Assembly (NCBI RefSeq): GCF_002102395.1
Contig: NZ_LQPZ01000008.1
Coordinates: 186,001-250,000 of the forward strand
From: Mycolicibacillus trivialis
GTDB lineage: Bacteria; Actinomycetota; Actinomycetes; Mycobacteriales; Mycobacteriaceae
Reading direction: 5' to 3'
Length of the DNA stretch: 64,000 nt
Under the pieces are notes generated by a model, which was not told the DNA's origin, searched no databases, and saw only the letters and a list, made by a program, of their open reading frames with translations. Position numbers and translations under genes: made by a program. Shown in pieces: positions 30,902 to 40,333 of the stretch. Numbering within the stretch: the first letter of the stretch is position 1; each line of letters starts with the position of its first letter.

Positions 30902-33055
30902 TCACCGGGCCTTGCGCAGGATCAGCACCGACCGGCCCGGCACCGAGTGCGGCTGACCGGCGGTCAGCACCAGGTCGGTGGCGCCGGTGGGGTCGGTGGT
31001 GTCGATCGCGGCGGCCCATTCGGCGGCGTAGTCGCCGTCGGGGGGCACGAAGTCCACCGCCTGGTCGTGGGCGTTGAAACAGAGCAGGAACGAGTCGTCC
31101 ACCACGCGTTGGCCGCGGGCGTCCGGCTCGGGGATCGCCTCGCCGTTGAGGAAGACCATCACGCACTTGCCGAAGTCGGTGTCCCAGTCCTGCTGGGTCA
31201 TCTCCTGGCCGGCCGGGGTCAGCCAGGCGATGTCGCGGGTCTGGGCGCCGCTGCGGATGGGCCGGCCCTGGAAGAAGCGCCGCCGCCGCAGCACCGGGTG
31301 GTCGCGGCGCAGCGCGGTGACCCGGCGGGTGAACGCCAGCAGGTCGGCGTTGCGTTCGACCAGGGTCCAGTCCATCCAGGACAGCTCGTTGTCCTGGCAG
31401 TAGACGTTGTTGTTGCCCGACTGGGTGCGGCCGATCTCGTCGCCGTGGGCGATCATCGGGGTGCCCTGGGAGACCATCAGGGTGGCCAGGATGTTGCGGC
31501 GCTGCCTGCCGCGCAGTTCGACGATCTCCGGGTCATCGGTGGGGCCCTCCACCCCGCAGTTCCAGGACCGGTTGTAGCTCTCGCCGTCCTGGTTGTCCTC
31601 GCCGTTGGCGTCGTTGTGCTTGTCGTTGTAGGACACCAGGTCGGTCAGGGTGAACCCGTCGTGGCAGGTGACGAAGTTGATGCTGGCGCTGGGCCGCCGG
31701 CCGGTCGCCTCGTACAGGTCCGAGGAGCCGGTGAGCCGGGAGGCGAACTCGCCGAGGGTCTCCGGTTCGCCGCGCCAGTAGTCGCGCACGGTGTCGCGGT
31801 ACTTGCCGTTCCATTCCGTCCACAGGCCGGGGAAGTTGCCGACCTGGTAGCCGCCCTCGCCGACGTCCCACGGCTCGGCGATCAGCTTGACCTGGCTGAC
31901 CACCGGGTCCTGCTGCACCAGGTCGAAGAAGGCGGACAGTCGGTCCACGTCGTGCAGTTCCCGGGCCAGGGTGGAGGCCAGATCGAAGCGGAAGCCGTCG
32001 ACGTGCATCTCGGTCACCCAGTAGCGCAGCGAGTCCATGATCAGTTGCAGGGTGTGCGGGTTGCGGGCGTTGAGGCTGTTGCCGGTTCCGGTGTAGTCGG
32101 TGTAGTAGCGCGGGTCCTCGTCGAGGCGGTAGTAGGCGGCGTTGTCGATGCCGCGGAAGTTGATCGTCGGGCCCAGGTGGTTGCCTTCGGCGGTGTGGTT
32201 GTAGACCACGTCGAGGATCACCTCGATCCCGGCCTCGTGGAAGGCGCGGACCATCGCCTTGAACTCCGCGACCGCGCCGCCCGCGCTGGTGTTGGCGGCG
32301 TAGCCCTGGTGCGGGGCGAAGAACCCGAATGTGTTGTAGCCCCAGTAGTTCCGCAGTCCCATGTCCAGCAGCCGGCTGTCGTGCATGAACTGGTGCACCG
32401 GCATCAGTTCGATCGCGGTGACGCTCAGCTCCTGCAGGTGCTCGATGATCGCCGGGTGGGCCAGCCCGGCGTAGGTGCCGCGCAGCTCCTCCGGGATGCC
32501 CGGATGGGTCTGGGTCATGCCCTTGACGTGGGCCTCGTAGATGACGGTCTCGTGGTAGGGGGTGCGCGGGGCGCGGTCGGCGGCCCAGTCGAAGAACGGG
32601 TTGATCACCACGCTGGTCATGGTGTGGCCCAGTGAGTCGATCATCGGCGGCGTGCCGGCGTCGCCGGGGTCGTCGGCGGCGGCCGCCATGTCGTAGGAGA
32701 ACAGCGCGGGCCCGAAGGTGAAGTCGCCGTGGAAGGCCTTGCCGTAGGGGTCCAGCAGCAGCTTGCTGGGGTCGCAGCGGTGGCCTGCGGCCGGGTCGAA
32801 CTCGCCGTGCACCCGGTAGCCGTAGCGCTGGCCGGGGCCGACCGTCGGCAGGTAGGCGTGCCAGACGTAGCCGTCGACCTCGTCGAGGTTGATCCGGGTC
32901 TCGGTGCCGTCGCGGGCGATCAGGCACAGCTCCACCCGCTCGGCGATCTCGGAGAACAGCGCGAAGTTGGTGCCCGCGCCGTCGTAGGTGGCCCCGAGCG
33001 GGTAGCGGGCCCCCGGCCACACGGCGGTCTGATGCGGCGGTGCGGCTGCGGTCAT
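30902..33055 (-). CDS. treX: Glycogen debranching enzyme / isoamylase
   Basis: A 717-residue GH13 debranching enzyme cutting alpha-1,6 branches to feed linear chains to TreY. An N-terminal CBM48-like domain (PLGATYDGAGTNFALFS) is followed by the barrel: VVYNHTAEGN, VDGFRFDLASTLARE (nucleophile Asp), LIAEPWDVGEGGYQVGNFP (acid Glu) and TCHDGFTLTDLVSYNDKHN. The ATG is 6 bases after TAGGCT, a leaderless start that probably drives the whole treXYZ operon. A TTG 3 bases upstream is not needed. Also called glgX. Confidence 0.94.
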   Translation of the reverse strand: MTAAAPPHQTAVWPGARYPLGATYDGAGTNFALFSEIAERVELCLIARDGTETRINLDEVDGYVWHAYLPTVGPGQRYGYRVHGEFDPAAGHRCDPSKLLLDPYGKAFHGDFTFGPALFSYDMAAAADDPGDAGTPPMIDSLGHTMTSVVINPFFDWAADRAPRTPYHETVIYEAHVKGMTQTHPGIPEELRGTYAGLAHPAIIEHLQELSVTAIELMPVHQFMHDSRLLDMGLRNYWGYNTFGFFAPHQGYAANTSAGGAVAEFKAMVRAFHEAGIEVILDVVYNHTAEGNHLGPTINFRGIDNAAYYRLDEDPRYYTDYTGTGNSLNARNPHTLQLIMDSLRYWVTEMHVDGFRFDLASTLARELHDVDRLSAFFDLVQQDPVVSQVKLIAEPWDVGEGGYQVGNFPGLWTEWNGKYRDTVRDYWRGEPETLGEFASRLTGSSDLYEATGRRPSASINFVTCHDGFTLTDLVSYNDKHNDANGEDNQDGESYNRSWNCGVEGPTDDPEIVELRGRQRRNILATLMVSQGTPMIAHGDEIGRTQSGNNNVYCQDNELSWMDWTLVERNADLLAFTRRVTALRRDHPVLRRRRFFQGRPIRSGAQTRDIAWLTPAGQEMTQQDWDTDFGKCVMVFLNGEAIPEPDARGQRVVDDSFLLCFNAHDQAVDFVPPDGDYAAEWAAAIDTTDPTGATDLVLTAGQPHSVPGRSVLILRKAR

Positions 33056-33061
33056 CAATCG

Positions 33062-33067
33062 AGCCTA
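33062..33067 (-). promoter_or_regulatory. -10 element of the treXYZ operon
   Basis: TAGGCT on the minus strand, then CGATTG (6 bases) and the treX ATG at 33055. It fits a leaderless transcript starting at the initiation codon. Confidence 0.5.
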
Positions 33068-33095
33068 TCGGTGCCGGCGCCGATCGCGCCGCCGC

Positions 33096-35270
33096 TCACC
33101 ACCAGCCGGTGGCGGCGGCGAGTTGTCGGCCCAGCTCACCGGCCATGGTGCGCATGTAGGTGGCGGACAGGTGGTGGGAGTCGTGGTAGACCATCACGTT
33201 GCCCTCCACCGCGCGGCAGGTGTCGGCCCGGCAGACCGCGTTGGTCATGTCCAGCGGTTTGAGGACCGGGAAGCGGTCCACGAACTCCAGCGTGGGGTTG
33301 GTGTCGGCGAGCAGTTCGGAACGGTCCCCGCCGCAGGAGACCGCGGTGCCGCCCTTGGCCAGGCAGTCGGCGGGCACCACCGCTTTGCCGTCGGACACCA
33401 GCCACGGGGTGTCGCGCATGGCCAGCACCGGGATGTCGTTGTCCTGGAAGGTCTGCCAGATGCCGACGTAGGTGCCCGGCATCACGTCGCCGGGTTTGAT
33501 GTTCCACGGCCGGGTGGAGGTGGTGAACACGTAGTCGGGCCGGTCGGCGACGAGTTTGGCCATGGTGCGCTGCACCCAGTCGTGGCACTCCGGGTAGGTG
33601 GCGTTGGAGCCCATGATGCGCGGCATCCGCTCGGTGGACAGCGGGCAGCCCATCTTCAGGTAGGTGACCACCTTGAACCCGTGCTGGCGGCCGAGGATGT
33701 CCAGCGCGGTCAGCCAGTGCTCGGCGTGTGAGCCGCCGGCCAGCGCGATCGTGCGCTCGGCGTCCTGGTCGCCGTAGCTGCAGTTGATGATGGCCGGGTT
33801 CTTGAAGTTGCTGATGCAGCCGTCGACGGTCGAGGCGGGCAGGTCCTTCTTGGCCTCCAGCACGGTGGGGCGCATCCGCAGCTTGGGCACCCGGACGTGG
33901 TTGAGCAGGGCGCGGGCGCCGGGGTAGTCCCGCGCGCTCAGCCCGGCCAGCTCCTTGCCGCTGGAGCGCTGCACGGTGACGTGCTCGCGCCAGGTGAACG
34001 AGGTCGCGGTGAGGGTGACCCCCAGCAGCGCGACCGCCGAGCCCAGCACGATCGTCGGCCTGCGCATCCGGGTGCGCCACGGCACGGTGTGCACCGCCGG
34101 GGCGGGCGCGTTCTTGCGCACCCGCAGCGGCTCCTCGACGAAGCGCATGGTCAGGTAGGCCAGCACCCCGGAGACCAGCAGCACCGCGGTGCCCTCCAGG
34201 AAGGTGGCGTGCCGGTGGCCGGTGTAGGCCAGCCAGAAGATCAGCAGCGGCCAGTGCCACAGGTACAGCGAGTAGGCCATCGAGCCCAGGGTGAACAGCG
34301 GTTTGATCGACAGCATCCGGTTCGGCCACGGCATCCGGCCGCTGGGGGTGGCCGACAGGTTCGCGCCGGCCAGGATGAACAGCACCGTCGCCCCGACCGG
34401 GACCAGCGCCCACGGACCGGGGAACTCGTTGACCCCGTCGATGAGCGCGCCGCAGGACAGGATCGCCGCCAGCGCGGCGGTGGCCACCAGCGTGCGCAGC
34501 CACATCGGCCAGCGGATGTAGCCGACCAGGGCGCCGGCCAGCGCCCCGATCAGCAGTTCCCAGCCGCGCGCGAAGCTGTTGTAGTAGGCCAGCGCCGGGT
34601 TGTCCTGGTGGACGATGATCGCGTAGACGAACGAGGCGATGGTCAGCCCGGTCAGCAGCACCACGAACACCGGCCGCAGCGCCGGCCCGAGCCGGCGGCG
34701 CCCCAGGAAGGCCAGCCCGAAGATCAGCAGCAGAAACGACAGGTAGAACTGGCCCTGCACCGACATCGACCAGATGTGCTGCAGCGGGCTGACAGCCTCA
34801 CCGGCGCGCAGGTAGTCCGCGGCGGTGTTGGCCAGCTCCCAGTTCTGGTAGTAGCCCAGGCTGGCCAGGCTCTGGTTGGCGAACGCCTCCCAGCGGGTCT
34901 GCGGCTGGACCAGGATGGTCAGCACCGCACCCGCGGCGAGCACCACCACCAGCGCCGGAAGCAGCCGGCGCACCAGCCGGGTGATCTGTGGCCACAGCGC
35001 CAGCGGGGCGGCCGGGTTGAGCGCGGCGCGCAGCAGTTTCCCGCCGAAGAAGAAGCCGGACAGCGCCAGGAACACGTCGACGCCGCCGGAGACCCGGCCG
35101 AACCAGACGTGGAACATCGCCACCAGCGCGATCGCGATGCCGCGCAGCCCGTCGAGGTCGTGCCGGTAGAACCCGGAGGTGCGGCTGCCCATCTCCGGTG
35201 CGCGCGCGGCACCGCGAGCAGCGGTGATCGGGGGCGAGGCAGCGGGGATCGGCCGGGACAGGGTCAACAT
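33096..35270 (-). CDS. Acyltransferase-3/SGNH membrane acetyltransferase
   Basis: A 724-residue two-domain protein like OatA. Residues about 35-370 form the multi-span acyltransferase-3 domain (DLDGLRGIAIALVAMFHV, SGGVDVFLALSGFFFGG, LYLWHWPLLIF). After a linker, residues about 450-720 form an extracellular SGNH hydrolase-like domain with ALAGGSHAEHW (block I Ser) and the catalytic DSHH in VYHDSHHLSATYM. It probably moves acyl groups across the membrane onto a cell-envelope polysaccharide or glycolipid. It corresponds to M. tuberculosis Rv1565c between treX and ripD. Confidence 0.9.
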   Translation of the reverse strand: MLTLSRPIPAASPPITAARGAARAPEMGSRTSGFYRHDLDGLRGIAIALVAMFHVWFGRVSGGVDVFLALSGFFFGGKLLRAALNPAAPLALWPQITRLVRRLLPALVVVLAAGAVLTILVQPQTRWEAFANQSLASLGYYQNWELANTAADYLRAGEAVSPLQHIWSMSVQGQFYLSFLLLIFGLAFLGRRRLGPALRPVFVVLLTGLTIASFVYAIIVHQDNPALAYYNSFARGWELLIGALAGALVGYIRWPMWLRTLVATAALAAILSCGALIDGVNEFPGPWALVPVGATVLFILAGANLSATPSGRMPWPNRMLSIKPLFTLGSMAYSLYLWHWPLLIFWLAYTGHRHATFLEGTAVLLVSGVLAYLTMRFVEEPLRVRKNAPAPAVHTVPWRTRMRRPTIVLGSAVALLGVTLTATSFTWREHVTVQRSSGKELAGLSARDYPGARALLNHVRVPKLRMRPTVLEAKKDLPASTVDGCISNFKNPAIINCSYGDQDAERTIALAGGSHAEHWLTALDILGRQHGFKVVTYLKMGCPLSTERMPRIMGSNATYPECHDWVQRTMAKLVADRPDYVFTTSTRPWNIKPGDVMPGTYVGIWQTFQDNDIPVLAMRDTPWLVSDGKAVVPADCLAKGGTAVSCGGDRSELLADTNPTLEFVDRFPVLKPLDMTNAVCRADTCRAVEGNVMVYHDSHHLSATYMRTMAGELGRQLAAATGWW

Positions 35271-35351
35271 GATCGATCAGACAATCTACCGAATCATGGC
35301 GAACCTGCCGCATCGCGCGCACGCGGGCGGCGCGCCGGGCGCCCCCGGCGG

Positions 35352-35840
35352 TCAGGAATCCAGGATGCGCACCAGATACGGCGCCATCTCCGCGGAGCGC
35401 ACCGGGGCGACGGTGACCGCCGAGGAGACCTCCAGCATCTGCTGGTTGCCCAGGTAGAGCGCGACGCTCTGGGTGCCGTTGGGTCCGTAGAAGATGAGGT
35501 CGCCGCGCTGGGCCTGGGCGGGCAGCACCTTGCGGCCCACCTGGTACTGGGTGGCCGAGGAGCGGGGCAGCTTGATGCCGGCGCCGGCGAACGCGTACTG
35601 GGTCAGCCCGGAGGCGTCGAAGCCGACCACGTGGAGGTAGCGGCCGGTGCCGTGGGTGGGCCCGCCGACACCGCCGCCGCCGTAGGAGAACGGCACGCCG
35701 CGCTGGGACAGCCCGCGGGCGATGACGTAGTCGATCATCGAGCCGTTGCCCGGCGCGGTGGCCCCCGGCAGCGCCGAGGCCACTCCGGGCGTGGCCACCG
35801 CCAGCATCAGGCCGATCAGGAGGGCGGTGAGGCGTTTCAT
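35352..35840 (-). CDS. ripD: RipD, NlpC/P60-fold peptidoglycan-binding protein
   Basis: A 162-residue exported protein: signal peptide (residues 1-22) and an NlpC/P60 domain. The catalytic Cys of the family is Ala here (D75-A76-S77-G78 where DCSG is expected) and the His is Ser (S125 in QSVALYLG), so it should not cut peptide stems. The same substitutions are known for RipD (Rv1566c) of M. tuberculosis, which binds peptidoglycan without hydrolysing it. Unlike the M. tuberculosis protein it ends shortly after the domain and lacks a long C-terminal tail. Divergent from bioA across 160 bases. Confidence 0.9.
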   Translation of the reverse strand: MKRLTALLIGLMLAVATPGVASALPGATAPGNGSMIDYVIARGLSQRGVPFSYGGGGVGGPTHGTGRYLHVVGFDASGLTQYAFAGAGIKLPRSSATQYQVGRKVLPAQAQRGDLIFYGPNGTQSVALYLGNQQMLEVSSAVTVAPVRSAEMAPYLVRILDS

Positions 35841-35990
35841 CGGTCGATCCGTTCTCTCAAATAACACAGGTCACTACCGTCACTTCTACAACACGGGCGG
35901 GGGAGTCTGCCAGTGCGCGGACGCTTTGTGCAGCAGAATTCGTCGTACCGTGACCCGACGGTGACCCGCCCGGGCCCGGACGGCCTGCAC

Positions 35991-35996
35991 TACCCT
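35991..35996 (+). promoter_or_regulatory. -10 element of bioA
   Basis: TACCCT, 8 bases, then GTG at 36005, a leaderless arrangement. It is the best promoter candidate in the 35841-36004 gap; no BioQ-type operator is found here, unlike bioF and bioB. Confidence 0.4.
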
Positions 35997-36004
35997 CGGT
36001 GCTC

Positions 36005-37312
36005 GTGCCCGCGCCGCCTTCCTCCCTCAGCCCGGCACAGATCAGCGCCCTGGACGCGGCGCACCTGTGGCACCCCTACAGCACCATCGGCGTCGCAGGG
36101 TCGGCCGCCCCGCTGGTGGCGGTGGCGGCCCGCGGTCCCTGGCTGACCCTGATCCGCGACGACGAACCGGTGCGCGTGCTCGACGGCATGAGCTCGTGGT
36201 GGACCGCGGTGCACGGCCACGGCCACCCGGTGCTCGACGCCGCCCTCACCCGCCAGCTCGGGGTGATGAACCACGTCATGTTCGGCGGGCTCACCCACGA
36301 GCCCGCCGCCCGGCTGGCGCAGCTGCTGGTCGAGATCACCCCGGCCGGGCTGGACACCGTGTTCTTCTCCGACTCCGGCTCGGTGTCGGTGGAGGTCGCG
36401 GTGAAGATGGCGCTGCAGTACCAGCGGGCCCGTGGCCGGCCGGCCAAACACCGGCTGATGACCTGGCGCGGCGGCTACCACGGCGACACCTTCACCCCGA
36501 TGAGCATCTGCGACCCCGACGGCGGCATGCACTCGCTGTGGACCGACATCCTGGCCCGCCAGCTCTTCGCCCCCGCGGTGCCGGCCGGCTACGACCCGGA
36601 CTACAGCGCCGCGTTCGAGGCCCAGCTCGCCGGCCACGCCGACGAACTGGCCGCGGTGGTCGTCGAACCGGTGGTGCAGGGTGCCGGCGGCATGCGCTTC
36701 CACGACCCGCGCTACCTGGCCGACCTGCGCGCGATCTGCGACCGGCACGGCGTGCTGCTGGTCTTCGACGAGATCGCCACCGGGTTCGGCCGCACCGGGG
36801 AACTGTTCGCCGCCGACCACGCCGGGGTCAGCCCGGACATCATGTGCGTGGGCAAGGCCCTGACCGGCGGCTACCTGAGCATGGCCGCCACCCTGTGCAG
36901 CGCCGAGATCGCGGCCACGATCAGCGCCGGGGAGGCAGGCGCGCTGATGCACGGGCCGACGTTCATGGCCAACCCGCTGGCCTGCGCGGTGTCGGTGGCC
37001 AGTGTGGAACTGCTGCTCGAACGCGACTGGCGCGCCGAGGTGGCCGCCATCGGCACCGGGCTGCGCGCCGCGCTGGCCCCGGCCTCGGCGCTGCCCGCCG
37101 TCACCGACGTGCGGGTGCTCGGCGGCATCGGGGTGATCGAGACCCGCGAGCCGGTGGACCTGCCCACCGCCACCGCCGCGGCCCTCGACGCCGGGGTCTG
37201 GCTGCGCCCGTTCCGCAACCTGATCTACGCGATGCCGCCCTACATCTGCAGCCGCGACGAGATCGCCGCGATCGGTGCGGCCATGGTCGCCGCCGCCGGT
37301 GCACTAGCCTGA
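36005..37312 (+). CDS. bioA: Adenosylmethionine-8-amino-7-oxononanoate transaminase
   Basis: A 435-residue PLP aminotransferase making 7,8-diaminopelargonate from KAPA with S-adenosylmethionine as donor. HLWHPYS at the N-terminus, [34 protein letters not shown] and the PLP lysine in GKALTGGYL are all conserved and read almost like M. tuberculosis BioA (Rv1568). The GTG at 36005 is chosen for its promoter spacing; GTG at 35999 is the alternative. Its stop codon is part of the BioQ operator that serves bioF. Confidence 0.95.
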   Translation: MPAPPSSLSPAQISALDAAHLWHPYSTIGVAGSAAPLVAVAARGPWLTLIRDDEPVRVLDGMSSWWTAVHGHGHPVLDAALTRQLGVMNHVMFGGLTHEPAARLAQLLVEITPAGLDTVFFSDSGSVSVEVAVKMALQYQRARGRPAKHRLMTWRGGYHGDTFTPMSICDPDGGMHSLWTDILARQLFAPAVPAGYDPDYSAAFEAQLAGHADELAAVVVEPVVQGAGGMRFHDPRYLADLRAICDRHGVLLVFDEIATGFGRTGELFAADHAGVSPDIMCVGKALTGGYLSMAATLCSAEIAATISAGEAGALMHGPTFMANPLACAVSVASVELLLERDWRAEVAAIGTGLRAALAPASALPAVTDVRVLGGIGVIETREPVDLPTATAAALDAGVWLRPFRNLIYAMPPYICSRDEIAAIGAAMVAAAGALA

Positions 37313-37322
37313 ACGGTGTTCA
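37310..37322. promoter_or_regulatory. BioQ operator upstream of bioF
   Basis: TGAACGGTGTTCA, 5-base arms TGAAC/GTTCA around 3 bases. It overlaps the bioA stop codon and lies 26 bases before the bioF start. The exact reverse complement occurs between bioQ and bioB. Known BioQ boxes in mycobacteria have this form. Confidence 0.8.
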
Positions 37323-37347
37323 AGCGGCACCGGCGGAGGAGCATCGG

Positions 37348-38496
37348 GTGAGGAGTACGGGGGTGTCCCCGCTGGCCTGGCTGGCCGACGTGGCCCAGCA
37401 GCGCCGCGCCGCCGGGCTGCGCCGCACCCTGCGCGCCCGCCCGCCGGTCACCGCCGAGCTGGACCTGGCCTCCAACGACTACCTGGGCCTGGCCACCCAC
37501 CCGGCGGTCATCGACGCCGGGGTGGCCGCGCTGCGGACCTGGGGGGCCGGGGCGGGCGGCTCGCGGCTGGTCACCGGCACCACCGAACTGCACGAGGATT
37601 TCGAACGCCGGCTCGCCGAATTCGTCGGCGCCCCCGCCGCTTTGGTGTTCTCCTCCGGCTACGCCGCCAACCTGGGCGCGGTGGTGGCCCTGACCGGCCC
37701 GGGCGCGCTGCTGGTCTCCGACGCCGCCAGCCACGCCTCGCTGGTGGACGCCTGCCGGCTGTCCCGGGCCCGGGTGACGGTGACCGCCCACCGCGACGTC
37801 GACGCGGTGGCCGCCGCGCTGGCCGGCCGCACCGAGGACCGCGCGGTGGTGATCACCGAGTCGGTGTTCTCCGCCGACGGGGCGCTGGCCCCGCTGCGCG
37901 ACCTGCACGCGGTGTGCCGCCGGTACGGCGCGCTGCTGCTGGTCGACGAGGCCCACGGGCTCGGGGTGCGCGGCCCGGGCGGGCGCGGCCTGCTCGCCGA
38001 GGTGGGCCTGGCCGACGCCCCCGACGTGGTGATGACCGCCACCCTGTCCAAGGCGCTGGGCAGCCAGGGCGGGGCCGTGCTGGGCCCGGTCGCGGTGCGC
38101 GAGCACCTCATCGACGCCGCTCGCAGCTTCATCTTCGACACCGCGCTGGCCCCGGCCGCGGTCGGCGCCGCCGACGCGGCACTGGCGCAGCTGATCGCCC
38201 GGCCCGAGCTGCCCGCCGCGGTGCTGCGCAACGCCGGGCTGCTGGCCGGCTACTGCGGGGTGCCCGACCCGCCGGACTCAGCAGTGGTCTCGGTGATCCT
38301 CGGTGAGCCGGAGGTGGCGGTGGCCGCCGCGGCGGCCTGCCACGACGCCGGGGTGCGGGTGGGCTGCTTCCGGCCGCCCACCGTGCCGGCCGGCACCTCC
38401 CGGCTGCGGCTGACCGCCCGCGCCTCGCTCGACGAGACCGACCTGGAGGTGGCCCGCCGGGTCCTGCGCGGCGTGCTGGCCGGGGCCCGCCGGTGA
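37348..38496 (+). CDS. bioF: 8-amino-7-oxononanoate synthase
   Basis: A 382-residue PLP enzyme of the alpha-oxoamine synthase family that condenses pimeloyl thioester with alanine to KAPA. Seen: [45 protein letters not shown], and the PLP lysine in [13 protein letters not shown]. The GTG at 37348 has GGAGGA 8 bases upstream. A BioQ operator just before the start suggests that bioFD has its own regulated promoter inside the end of bioA. Overlaps bioD by 4 bases. Confidence 0.94.
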   Translation: MRSTGVSPLAWLADVAQQRRAAGLRRTLRARPPVTAELDLASNDYLGLATHPAVIDAGVAALRTWGAGAGGSRLVTGTTELHEDFERRLAEFVGAPAALVFSSGYAANLGAVVALTGPGALLVSDAASHASLVDACRLSRARVTVTAHRDVDAVAAALAGRTEDRAVVITESVFSADGALAPLRDLHAVCRRYGALLLVDEAHGLGVRGPGGRGLLAEVGLADAPDVVMTATLSKALGSQGGAVLGPVAVREHLIDAARSFIFDTALAPAAVGAADAALAQLIARPELPAAVLRNAGLLAGYCGVPDPPDSAVVSVILGEPEVAVAAAAACHDAGVRVGCFRPPTVPAGTSRLRLTARASLDETDLEVARRVLRGVLAGARR

Positions 38497-39173
38497 GCCT
38501 GCTGTTCGTCACCGGCACCAACACCGGCGTGGGCAAGACGGTGGCGACCGCGGCGCTGGCCTGCCACGCCCGGCTGGCCGGGCTGGACGTGGCGGTGGCC
38601 AAACCGGTGCAGACCGGCACCGACGCCGGCGACGACGACTTGGCCGAGGTCGCCCGGCTGGCCGGGGTCACCGCGCTGGCCGGGTTGGCCCGCTACCCGC
38701 GGCCGCTGGCCCCGGCCGCCGCGGCCGCGCTGGCCGGCGACGAGCTGCCGAGCCGGGCCGGGCTGCGCGGATTCCTCGCCGGGCTCGACCGGCCGGGCCG
38801 GCTGACCCTGGTCGAGGGTGCCGGCGGGCTGCTGGTCGAACTCACCGCCGACGGCGCCACCGTGCGCGATCTCGCTGCCGACCTCGGCGCGCCGGTGCTG
38901 GTGGTGACCGGCGCCGAACTGGGCACCCTCAACCACACCGCGCTCACCCTGGAAGCCCTTGCCGCACAACGCGTCTCCTGCGCCGGGTTGGTGCTGGGCA
39001 GCTGGCCGGCCGACCCGGGCCCCGCCGCGATGTCCAACCGGGAGGTGCTGGCCGGCTACGCGCCGCTGCGCGCGGTGCTGCCCGCCGGAGCCGGCCTGCT
39101 GGCGCCGGCCGCGTTCGCCGCGCTCAGCGCCGACGCGTTCGCGCCCGGCTGGGTGGGCGGGCTGGCAGGCTGA
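38493..39173 (+). CDS. bioD: Dethiobiotin synthetase
   Basis: A 226-residue P-loop ligase forming the ureido ring of dethiobiotin from diaminopelargonate, CO2 and [13 protein letters not shown] (residues 6-15) binds [11 protein letters not shown] carries the catalytic Lys, [10 protein letters not shown] is the second conserved loop. The GTG overlaps the bioF stop (GTGA). A 2H-phosphoesterase gene follows after 4 bases. Confidence 0.94.
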   Translation: MSLLFVTGTNTGVGKTVATAALACHARLAGLDVAVAKPVQTGTDAGDDDLAEVARLAGVTALAGLARYPRPLAPAAAAALAGDELPSRAGLRGFLAGLDRPGRLTLVEGAGGLLVELTADGATVRDLAADLGAPVLVVTGAELGTLNHTALTLEALAAQRVSCAGLVLGSWPADPGPAAMSNREVLAGYAPLRAVLPAGAGLLAPAAFAALSADAFAPGWVGGLAG

Positions 39174-39177
39174 CCCG

Positions 39178-39690
39178 ATGGCGCACTCGGTGGAGTTGCT
39201 CTTCGACCCGGCGACCGAGGCGCGGATCCGGGAACTGTGGGCGGCGCTGACCGAGGCCGGGCTGGCCGCCCCGCCGCAGACGGCGCGCCCGCACGTCACG
39301 CTCACCGTCGCCGAGCACCTCGACCCGGGCGTCGACGCGGCGCTCGGCGAGGTGGCGGCGCGGCTGCCACTGCCCGCCCGGATCGGGGCGCCGCTGCTGT
39401 TCGGCCGGTCCCGGCTGGTGCTGGTGCGGCTGATCGTCCCGACCGCCGAACTGCTCGAGGTGCACGCGGCCACCGACCGGCTGGCCCGGCCGTACCTGCG
39501 CCCGGCCCCGATGCCCACCGCGGTGCCGGGGCGCTGGACGGCGCACACCACGCTGGCCCGCCGGGTCCGGCCCGACCGGCTGGCCGCGGCGCTGCCGATC
39601 GCCGCCCGGCCCGCGGAGCTGGCCGCGACCTTCACCGGGCTGCGCCGCTGGGACGGCGACCGCCGCGTCGAGTTCCCGGTGCCTAGCTGA
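39178..39690 (+). CDS. 2H phosphoesterase (2'-5' RNA ligase family)
   Basis: A 170-residue protein with the two HxT/S motifs of the 2H phosphoesterase superfamily: HVTL near residue 40 and HTTL near residue 123. Members hydrolyse cyclic phosphodiesters of RNA or nucleotides. It starts 4 bases after bioD and matches the position of Rv1571 in M. tuberculosis, so it is carried in the biotin operon without an evident link to biotin. Its stop overlaps the end of the convergent bioQ. Confidence 0.8.
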   Translation: MAHSVELLFDPATEARIRELWAALTEAGLAAPPQTARPHVTLTVAEHLDPGVDAALGEVAARLPLPARIGAPLLFGRSRLVLVRLIVPTAELLEVHAATDRLARPYLRPAPMPTAVPGRWTAHTTLARRVRPDRLAAALPIAARPAELAATFTGLRRWDGDRRVEFPVPS

Positions 39691-40279
39691 CCGGCACCCG
39701 GCGGTGGGCGGCCAGCCCGTCGATCACCAGGTTGAGCCCGAACGCGAACTGCCGGTCGGGGTCGGCGGCCGGGGCGGCCTGCGGCGGCAGCGCCGAGCCG
39801 GCGGCGTCCCACTGGCGGCGGGACTGTTCGTCGACGGTGAAGCCGAGCACGTAGTACAGGACGGTGCGGGCGGCCAGTTCGGCGTGGGCGGGGGAGAAGC
39901 CGGCGTCGGCGGCCGCGACGGCCAGCCGGTCCACCAGCTCGGTGACCGCGACGGACTGCCCGGCGGCGTGGCTGGCGGCCACCAGTTCGGCGCCGTCGGT
40001 GTGCGACAGCAGCGCGTCACGCAGCCGCAGGCACAGCACCTCGATCCGGTCCCGCCACCCGGCCGGGTCGGCGGTGTCGGCAACCGGGGCCAGCAGCCGG
40101 TCGGCGACCGCGCCGAGCAGCTGCTGCTTGCTGGCGAAATGCCAGTACAGGGCGCCGGGGGTCAGCGCGAGATCGCGGGCCAGCCGGCGCATGGTCAGGT
40201 CGGCGATGCCGTAGCGGTCCAGCAGCCCGGCGGCCGCGGCGACGATCTCGGACCGGGGGTCACGTTTGTGCACCTGCAC
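39683..40279 (-). CDS. bioQ: TetR-family biotin repressor BioQ
   Basis: A 198-residue TetR regulator. The helix-turn-helix is in residues about 28-50 (LTMRRLARDLALTPGALYWHF); the rest is the ligand/dimer domain. Being divergent from bioB with a palindromic operator between, and with the same operator before bioF, it matches BioQ of M. smegmatis, which represses bioFD and bioB. TAGGGT, 6 bases, then GTG gives a leaderless start just beside the operator, implying autorepression. Confidence 0.88.
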   Translation of the reverse strand: MQVHKRDPRSEIVAAAAGLLDRYGIADLTMRRLARDLALTPGALYWHFASKQQLLGAVADRLLAPVADTADPAGWRDRIEVLCLRLRDALLSHTDGAELVAASHAAGQSVAVTELVDRLAVAAADAGFSPAHAELAARTVLYYVLGFTVDEQSRRQWDAAGSALPPQAAPAADPDRQFAFGLNLVIDGLAAHRRVPVS

Positions 40280-40285
40280 ACCGCT

Positions 40286-40291
40286 ACCCTA
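40286..40291 (-). promoter_or_regulatory. -10 element of leaderless bioQ
   Basis: TAGGGT on the minus strand with 6 bases to the bioQ GTG; the BioQ operator begins 3 bases upstream of it. Confidence 0.5.
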
Positions 40292-40294
40292 ACC

Positions 40295-40307
40295 TGAACA
40301 CCGTTCA
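40295..40307. promoter_or_regulatory. BioQ operator between bioQ and bioB
   Basis: TGAACACCGTTCA, the exact reverse complement of the operator at 37310-37322. It abuts the bioQ -10 element and lies 26 bases upstream of the bioB start, so one bound repressor could cover both promoters. Confidence 0.82.
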
Positions 40308-40333
40308 AGTCGAGCACGATCAAGGGAGCACGG

